Position numbers and translations under genes: made by a program. The notes under the pieces were generated by a model. It did no database searches, was not told where the DNA came from, and saw only the letters and a program-made list of their open reading frames with translations. Positions 59,058 through 64,000 of a stretch of 64,000 bases of DNA are shown one piece after another. How positions within the stretch are numbered: position 1 is the first letter of the stretch; each line of letters begins with the position of its first letter. Source of the stretch: Embleya sp045207655 (GTDB lineage Bacteria > Actinomycetota > Actinomycetes > Streptomycetales > Streptomycetaceae); contig NZ_CP108785.1 in the NCBI RefSeq assembly GCF_045207655.1, positions 2,728,001-2,792,000 of the forward strand, read 5' to 3'.

Positions 59058-59564
59058 ATGAGACCCGAGAAGGAGCGTCTGTTCGACGAGTTCGTCACCA
59101 CCCGCTACCACGCGCTGCGGCGCACCGCGTATCTGCTGTGCGGGGACTGGCACCAGGCCGAGGACCTGGTCCAGACGGCGCTGACGAAGGTGTACGCGAC
59201 CTGGCACAGGATGCGTGACACCGACGCCGTGCACGGCTACACCCGCCGCGTCATGATCCGGGGCTTCATCGACGCCAAGCGCCTGCGCTCCGGCCGCGAG
59301 GTGGTCTCCGACTCGATTCCCGACACGATGGCGACGGCGGACGTGGACAGCGACCGGCGTCTGGCGCTGCTGACGGCACTGGGGCAGGTGACCCCCGTCT
59401 ATCGGGCGGTCCTCGTGCTCCGCTACTGGGAGGACCAGAGCGTCGAGGAAACCTCGGCGTTGCTCGGCCGCAGTTCCTCCGCCGTGCGCTCGGCCACGAG
59501 CCGAGGCCTGGACCAACTCCGCGCGATCCTGGGCGATTCCCTCCAGGACATCGCCCGCTCCTGA
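59058..59564 (+). CDS. SigE-family ECF RNA polymerase sigma factor
   Basis: A 168-residue sigma factor with regions 2 (YLLCGDWHQAEDLVQTALTK) and 4 (LRYWEDQSVEETSALLGRSS) only, the size of the actinobacterial SigE/SACE-type ECF group. It is followed after 65 bases by a membrane protein that may be its anti-sigma partner. The immediate upstream sequence may include an auto-regulated promoter. Confidence 0.92.
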   Translation: MRPEKERLFDEFVTTRYHALRRTAYLLCGDWHQAEDLVQTALTKVYATWHRMRDTDAVHGYTRRVMIRGFIDAKRLRSGREVVSDSIPDTMATADVDSDRRLALLTALGQVTPVYRAVLVLRYWEDQSVEETSALLGRSSSAVRSATSRGLDQLRAILGDSLQDIARS

Positions 59565-59629
59565 GCACGCCCGGCGGTCCCGCGAACGCGCCGACTCAGG
59601 ATCACCGCATCAAGACATGGAGACACACG

Positions 59630-60454
59630 ATGTCCATCGACGACGACATGCCGACACTCATGCGGGACATGCTCCCGCCACCGGAGAGCGAGCCGCCCAT
59701 GCCCGACCTGCTGTCCGCGGTACGCGTGGGCGGCGGGCGACTTCGCCGACGCCGACGGTCGCTGATCGGTGTGGCGACCGTGGCCGCCGGAGCCCTGCTC
59801 GCGGGGGGTACGGCGGGCGCACTGGCCCTCGCCTCCGACGGCGGCGACGGTTCGGTGGTCTCCGGGCCGGCCGCCGAACCCACGCGTGCCGCTCCGTCCA
59901 CCGGCCCGCCGCCCGGGTCCAGGCCCTCCTCGCGCCCGAGCGATGCCGTGGGATCGGCGCACGACCAGGTCTTGGCCGCCCTCCGCGCGCACTTGCCCGC
60001 CGGAATCGCCGGCATCGACGAGGAGTTCCCCGGCGATTCCTCGCTGTCGTACATGGCGACGAGAACCGACGGCCGGACGTTCACCCTCGGCGTTGGCGTC
60101 GGCCCCCGCCACGCCCCGGGATCCGCACCCGAATCGCCGTGCGAAGGCGATCCCGGGATCAACAAGGAGACCGGAGGAGCACTCCCCGCCTGGACCGACT
60201 GCGTACGCGGAACCCTCCCCGACGGCTCGCAGACCGTGACCGGTTCACGAACCCTCGACGACGGCGAGACGACCGTGGAACTCCTCATCCTGCTGCCGGA
60301 CGGCACCGCACGCGCACTCATGTCGGGCACCCGCAACAGTCGGACCGGCGCGCTGCTGGGCGGCCCCCCACTCACAGGACCCGAACTGTTCACCCTCGCC
60401 GCACAGCCGGACATCTTCTCGACCATCGCGCGAGGCCCTTCCGGCCCGCGCTGA
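59630..60454 (+). CDS. Single-pass membrane protein, possible anti-sigma partner
   Basis: A 274-residue protein: an acidic/Pro-rich cytoplasmic segment with a basic patch (residues 1-43), one transmembrane helix (about 45-68), and an extracellular domain with two Cys. Proteins of this layout directly downstream of SigE-type sigma genes often bind the sigma factor with their cytoplasmic part. No HxxxCxxC zinc motif is seen, so the anti-sigma role is inferred from position only. Confidence 0.7.
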   Translation: MSIDDDMPTLMRDMLPPPESEPPMPDLLSAVRVGGGRLRRRRRSLIGVATVAAGALLAGGTAGALALASDGGDGSVVSGPAAEPTRAAPSTGPPPGSRPSSRPSDAVGSAHDQVLAALRAHLPAGIAGIDEEFPGDSSLSYMATRTDGRTFTLGVGVGPRHAPGSAPESPCEGDPGINKETGGALPAWTDCVRGTLPDGSQTVTGSRTLDDGETTVELLILLPDGTARALMSGTRNSRTGALLGGPPLTGPELFTLAAQPDIFSTIARGPSGPR

Positions 60455-60500
60455 ACCGGCCGGCCACCCGACCGGCGGCGGGCACGGCCCGGACCTTCGA

Positions 60501-60810
60501 TCACCGCAGCGTGTTGCCGTGGCGGAGGAACTCGGGCAGCCACGACGGCGCTCGCGTGCGATCGGTCATCGCCCTGTACCGGGCGGACATCGCCTCGTCG
60601 TTCCGCTCGACCTTCCGCGCGCAGGATGTCCGTGCGCTCGTTCTGGTCGGCGTGTGCCAGGAGAGCGCCGACCAGCGCGGGCAACGTGCCGGTGGGCACG
60701 GCGAACGTCTGCCACCGATACTCGCCGGTCGGCAGTTCGTACTGCGCCTTCAGCAGGTCGGGGTCATACTCGAATCGAAGCAGCTTCCAGTCACGTTCGG
60801 GCCGAGTCAT
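60501..60810 (-). pseudogene. Small conserved-looking gene interrupted by a one-base frameshift
   Basis: From ATG 60810 the protein reads MTRPERDWKLLRFEYDP and continues with typical codon use to NERTDILR (about residue 68). Beyond about 60620 the original frame loses GC-rich third positions. The next frame takes over with KVERNDEAMSARYRAMTDRT and ends at a stop at 60501-60503. The total length is 310 bases, one more than a multiple of three. Removing one base gives a coherent protein of about 102 residues. Either a genuine decayed gene or a sequencing error. Function unknown. Confidence 0.65.
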
Positions 60811-60966
60811 GGCCTCTCCTCCAGAGGTGGGGTGGGGTGGTCGTGGCGGTCGGGCGATCCCCGACCGACGCGAGAGTGACGAACCCGGTCCCGCAACCGC
60901 GCCGGTGGCTGCGGGACCGGGCGCCGCGGCCCGCAGGTGACGACAGCGGGCGGCATCGAGTGGGGT

Positions 60967-61165
60967 TCACCCACCCGAGTTCGAGATCCGACCGAGCGAC
61001 GGAGTCGGAAACGTCCGCATCAGATACATCCGAGACTCGTGCACCAGGGCCGTGAGCTCGGCCCGCGTCACGTCCAACGGTGCACGACCGGGGACTTCGA
61101 TCCGGATCGGACGATGCTCGTCACCCGAGGGACCGACGCGGATGACGGCCGCAGTGGACCGATCA
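60967..61165 (-). pseudogene. Short open frame with gene-like codon use but no start
   Basis: On the minus strand a frame of about 65 codons ends at 60967-60969 with strong GC3 bias (reading DRSTAAVIRVGPSGDEHR at its beginning and LTALVHESRMYLMRTF later). No ATG, GTG or TTG is in frame at its 5' end, which abuts the stop of the small gene at 61169. It may be the remains of a gene, or joined to its neighbour by a frameshift. Not recognised. Confidence 0.45.
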
Positions 61166-61168
61166 CAG

Positions 61169-61363
61169 TCACGTCGTCACCGACGGGCGCACCACGTCGA
61201 CCAGGTCGGCCACCTCGGGCCCGGACAGGACGAGATCCAGGTGCTCGATGGGCTCGTCCACGGCGTAGAGCGTTATCCGCAGCCGCAGTTCGCCGGTCTC
61301 GGAGTCGAGCATCGGGCGGACGTCCGAGGTGAGCGCGGCGTGCGTGCGCTGATGGTGAGGCAT
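61169..61363 (-). CDS. Small protein downstream of XRE regulator, unknown
   Basis: A 64-residue protein with good codon use, ATG at 61363. Predicted mostly beta strands then a helix (VRPMLDSETGELRLRITLYA; EHLDLVLSGPEVADLV). It lies 141 bases after the XRE regulator gene and on the same strand. Not a DUF397 protein, which is the usual small partner of such XRE genes. Confidence 0.65.
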   Translation of the reverse strand: MPHHQRTHAALTSDVRPMLDSETGELRLRITLYAVDEPIEHLDLVLSGPEVADLVDVVRPSVTT

Positions 61364-61504
61364 GGCATCCCTCGCGGTGGCGGAGGACAGTGCCAAGACC
61401 GTAACCGAATGCGCACACAGCGACAGGGACGGATTGTCCCCCTATGCGGAGGGGACGATCCGTCCCTGTCGTCGCCGTAGTCGCCGTTGCCGCCGTCGAA
61501 CGAA

Positions 61505-62731
61505 TCAGCCCTCGACGACGCCTACGTTCTCCGCGAGTTCCACCACCTCACGCCGAAGCGGACCTCGTGTCGTGCGCCACAACTCGGCGACCACCCCTCG
61601 TGCGGCCGGGGTGTACCTGACCGCCTCCGGGCCCACACCCACTGCCCGTTGCATCAGGTGCAGCGCCGCCGTGTGCTCGCCCCGCTGAACGTGGCCGCGG
61701 GCGCTCTCGGTCCACAATCTCGACTGACGCTCCATGGACGGCATGCTCTCCGGGTCGATGCGATCCGCGTACTCCAGCGCGGTGCCCGCGCGCAGCAGAT
61801 CGGCGGCCACCGAAACGGCATGGATGTCGACGTTCGGCCGTCCGAACACGGTCCACGGGTGCAGGTAGCCCGCCGGCAGGCTCTTCGCGGTGGCGTCGCC
61901 GCGCTGCCAGTGCGCCCAGGCGTCGCCGTCGTGGCCGTACTTCGCGTGGGTGATCGCCGCGTGCAGATGCAGCGCGCCGTACAACCCACGGGCGTCATCG
62001 CCGAGATCGTCCAGGTGCGGGCGCATCGCCTCGGCGGCATCGATCACCACGGCCAGCGCCTCGTCCCCGTCGGCCGTCTCGCGCAACGCGTTTCCGTAGC
62101 ACCAGGCCGCACCGGCCAGAGCCTCCGGGGTGTCCGCATACTGCGCCGACGACATCCCCCGGTCGGCCACCACCCACACGAGTTCCGCCGGAGCGATGTA
62201 CGCGATGTGCTGCTGCGCGAGGTGGTAGATCGTCGCGAGCACCGCGTACGCGTCGCGTCGCTGCGGCCCGTCCAGGGCGCGGACCGCGATCTCGCCGGCA
62301 CCGATCAGGTCGGGCAACAATGCGCCGACCTCGGTGCGGTTGTACCGGGACGAGTGCCACAACAGCCACGCCGCATCGACGCGGGCACGGAGTGCGGGGA
62401 CGTCCGGCGGCGCGTCCGGGCGCACCGCCGAGTAGTTGCGCTTCTTGACCGCCGCCCAAATGGCAGGGATCGACTCGTGGTGCAGGGCTGGGGACACGGG
62501 CTGCATCACCTCTCCGGTGCCGGTCAGGACCCCGAGGTCCGTCACTCCGAGCGCAGACGCCAGCCTCAGGATCAGCCTGTAGTCGCGCAGTTCACGCTCG
62601 CCGCTCTCGATCTTCTTCAGCCAGTCGGGGCCACGACCGCACAGACCGGCCAGCACGGGTCGGCTCATGCCTCGCCGAGTCCGCAACCACTCGATCCGCT
62701 CGCCCATCGACAGGTCGGCCGGCACGTCCAT
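61505..62731 (-). CDS. XRE-family helix-turn-helix regulator with TPR-like sensor
   Basis: A 408-residue protein. The N-terminal HTH (WLRTRRGMSRPVLAGLCGRG and LKKIESGERELRD) is followed by about 330 residues of TPR-like helices. This is the form of the many actinobacterial XRE regulators that control development or secondary metabolism, often with a small partner protein. The ATG at 62731 has a GGGGG stretch upstream. It lies ahead of the small genes at 60501-61363, which may share its transcript. Confidence 0.85.
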   Translation of the reverse strand: MDVPADLSMGERIEWLRTRRGMSRPVLAGLCGRGPDWLKKIESGERELRDYRLILRLASALGVTDLGVLTGTGEVMQPVSPALHHESIPAIWAAVKKRNYSAVRPDAPPDVPALRARVDAAWLLWHSSRYNRTEVGALLPDLIGAGEIAVRALDGPQRRDAYAVLATIYHLAQQHIAYIAPAELVWVVADRGMSSAQYADTPEALAGAAWCYGNALRETADGDEALAVVIDAAEAMRPHLDDLGDDARGLYGALHLHAAITHAKYGHDGDAWAHWQRGDATAKSLPAGYLHPWTVFGRPNVDIHAVSVAADLLRAGTALEYADRIDPESMPSMERQSRLWTESARGHVQRGEHTAALHLMQRAVGVGPEAVRYTPAARGVVAELWRTTRGPLRREVVELAENVGVVEG

Positions 62732-62922
62732 GGATGCCCCCAGAAGGTGATGTGTGAGCCTTTGACCACGGTACGCCGCAATCGACCGGCATGAAGTTCC
62801 GATCGACACAAGCGCCGCGACCTCGGTGCGAGGGTCGCGAAACAGGATCATGACCCGGATCACAAAGCGCGCGCAGAAAGGGTGACAGGGTGTTGTCGCG
62901 GGTGGCTGGGACCGTCGACGGC

Positions 62923-63855
62923 ATGACGAACACGGATGAGGACTGCCTCCCCGAAACCCTGGCCTTCAACGCGCAGTTCGAGGCTGCCGCCGCGAGCCGC
63001 CCGACTCGGGCGCAGGCACCGAGCCCGGCCACGCTGGCGCTCCTACGGCGCAACCGGCTCGGCGGCGACACGCCACCCGTGCGGCTGCCGCACGGCCGGG
63101 ACCGCGTCGTCGACGGCGGCGTGAAGGTCCGGGTCTTCGTACCGGACCACGTCGACGGCGTGTACCTGCACATTCACGGAGGCGGCTGGGTGTTCGGGTC
63201 CGCGAGCGGACAAGATGCGCGGCTTTGGCAGCTCGCCGAGCAGGCGCGGCTGGCCGTGGTGAGCGTCGAGTACCGCCTCGCACCGGAACATCCGTTCCCC
63301 GCCGGGCCGGACGACTGCGAGGCCGCCGCCCGGTGGTTGGTGAAAAACGCCGCCGCCGAGTTCGGTACCGAACGGCTGCTGATCGGTGGCGAATCGGCCG
63401 GCGCCCACCTGAGCGTCCTGACCCTGCTGCGCCTTCGCGACCGGTACGGCATCACCGGCGCGTTCCGGGCGGCCCACCTGCTCTTCGGCCCGTACGACCT
63501 GTCGATGACGCCGAGCCAGCGCGGGTTCGGCTCCCGACAGTTGCTGAGCAACACCGACACGCTTCGAAGCGGCTATGAGCTGTTCACGCCGGGGATGGGA
63601 GAGGAGCAGCGCCGTGCACCGGAGGTCTCGCCCCTGTTCGCGGATCCGACCGGGCTGCCGCCCGCCCGGATCGTCGTCGGAACCGAGGATCCGCTGCTGG
63701 ACGACTCGCTGTTCCTGGCCGCACGATGGCAGGCGGCGGGTGCGCGCGTGCAACTCGATGTCGTCGCCGGCGCGATGCACGGCTTCACGCTGTTTCCGCT
63801 GACCATCACCGAGCGGGAACTGCGGCGACAGCGGGACTTCCTGGCCTCCGCGTGA
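62923..63855 (+). CDS. Alpha/beta hydrolase of the HSL (bacterial esterase) family
   Basis: A 310-residue esterase-like enzyme. It has the oxyanion-hole motif HIHGGGW (about 86), nucleophile elbow GGESAGA (Ser about 165), Asp in GTEDPLLDD and His in GAMHGF, a complete triad. ATG 62923 is used; a TTG at 62890 is possible. Substrates of this family are acyl esters. Confidence 0.92.
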   Translation: MTNTDEDCLPETLAFNAQFEAAAASRPTRAQAPSPATLALLRRNRLGGDTPPVRLPHGRDRVVDGGVKVRVFVPDHVDGVYLHIHGGGWVFGSASGQDARLWQLAEQARLAVVSVEYRLAPEHPFPAGPDDCEAAARWLVKNAAAEFGTERLLIGGESAGAHLSVLTLLRLRDRYGITGAFRAAHLLFGPYDLSMTPSQRGFGSRQLLSNTDTLRSGYELFTPGMGEEQRRAPEVSPLFADPTGLPPARIVVGTEDPLLDDSLFLAARWQAAGARVQLDVVAGAMHGFTLFPLTITERELRRQRDFLASA

Positions 63856-63871
63856 AGGTAGCGTCGGCGGC

Positions 63872-64000
63872 ATGAAACGCACTGCGCGGCTGTACGCGCT
63901 GGTCGAAGAGTTGCGCGCGGCGGCGCCGCGGCCTCTGACGGTCGCGAGGCTCGCCACGCGGTTCGAGGTCGGCACCCGCACGGTACAGCGCGACCTACAG
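63872..64000 (+). CDS. WYL/DeoR-type transcriptional regulator, cut at the right edge
   Basis: Only 43 codons are present, starting MKRTARLYALVEELRAAAP and containing the HTH TVARLATRFEVGTRTVQRDL. This start is typical of YafY-like regulators with a C-terminal WYL domain, which lies outside the window. It is 16 bases after the esterase gene, so the two may be co-transcribed. Confidence 0.8.
   Translation, partial: MKRTARLYALVEELRAAAPRPLTVARLATRFEVGTRTVQRDLQ

Noticed and set aside
59602..60810. A 402-codon minus-strand gene
   Set aside because: Only its first 68 codons look coding. The rest runs antisense through the clear membrane-protein gene at 59630-60454 and has low GC at third positions. 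A frameshifted 102-residue gene explains the region better.
1..64000. tRNA, rRNA, insertion sequences, phage genes
   Set aside because: No cloverleaf-like, rRNA-like or transposase-like sequence, and no long terminal inverted repeats, were noticed on reading; a tRNAscan or IS database search was not possible here.

Overview
The window is very GC-rich (third codon positions almost all G or C). It carries many GTG and TTG starts, large LuxR (LAL-type), LacI, TetR, MarR and XRE regulators, sortase signals of the LAxTG kind, a terpene synthase and a second-looking NAD-dependent DNA ligase. All of this points to a filamentous actinobacterium of the Streptomycetaceae type. The genus cannot be fixed from the sequence. 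No rRNA, tRNA, CRISPR array, transposase or phage gene was found; this is ordinary chromosome with accessory cassettes.

Layout. 1-738: end of a sortase gene. 1002-4982: a compact cassette that I consider the most interesting part of the window. It holds a 52-residue six-cysteine peptide, a MauE-like redox membrane protein, a TlpA/thioredoxin-like protein, a fused ABC exporter without its own peptidase domain, and a stand-alone S26 signal peptidase. The last four are joined by start/stop overlaps. 5085-5642: lipoprotein. 5875-13126: a sugar regulon with an FrcBCA-like ABC importer, an AGE-family epimerase/isomerase, a LacI repressor, a PfkB kinase, and two matching operators in the divergent promoter region. 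13155-15454: TetR and amidase around a perfect operator. 15562-19941: nucleotidyltransferase, DUF2071 protein, small membrane protein, and an ArsR-type regulator with a divergent MFS pump. 20047-28100: LigA, an unusual terpene synthase, a LAL regulator and an MFS pump. 28321-36519: HemK-like methyltransferase with a structured leader, MarR/YceI pair, HAD hydrolase with MFS pump, DeoR regulator, SnoaL-like protein, AadA-like nucleotidyltransferase, VOC protein, a small secreted protein and a membrane protein.

36759-47412 is a vitamin B12 region. A cobalamin riboswitch precedes a five-gene, fully overlapping operon: an alpha-barrel repeat protein with an LARTG sortase signal, a DUF4430-type protein with a membrane anchor, and ECF transporter T, double-ATPase and S components. 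The first two proteins correspond to the two halves of animal transcobalamin/intrinsic factor. Next comes metE (B12-independent methionine synthase) under a second cobalamin riboswitch, then an unanchored DUF4430 paralogue under a third riboswitch that is almost a copy of the first. The logic is coherent: when B12 is scarce, uptake proteins and the B12-free methionine synthase are both made.

47574-64000: cupin, LtrA-like protein, secreted YVTN/IPT protein, GNAT acetyltransferase, NUDIX hydrolase with a tandem repeat spilling from its 3' end, DinB-type protein, LysR regulator, lipoprotein, SDR oxidoreductase, an LAETG surface protein, a SigE-family sigma factor with a membrane partner, a cluster of small and partly broken genes behind an XRE regulator, an HSL-type esterase and the start of a WYL/DeoR-type regulator at the right edge.
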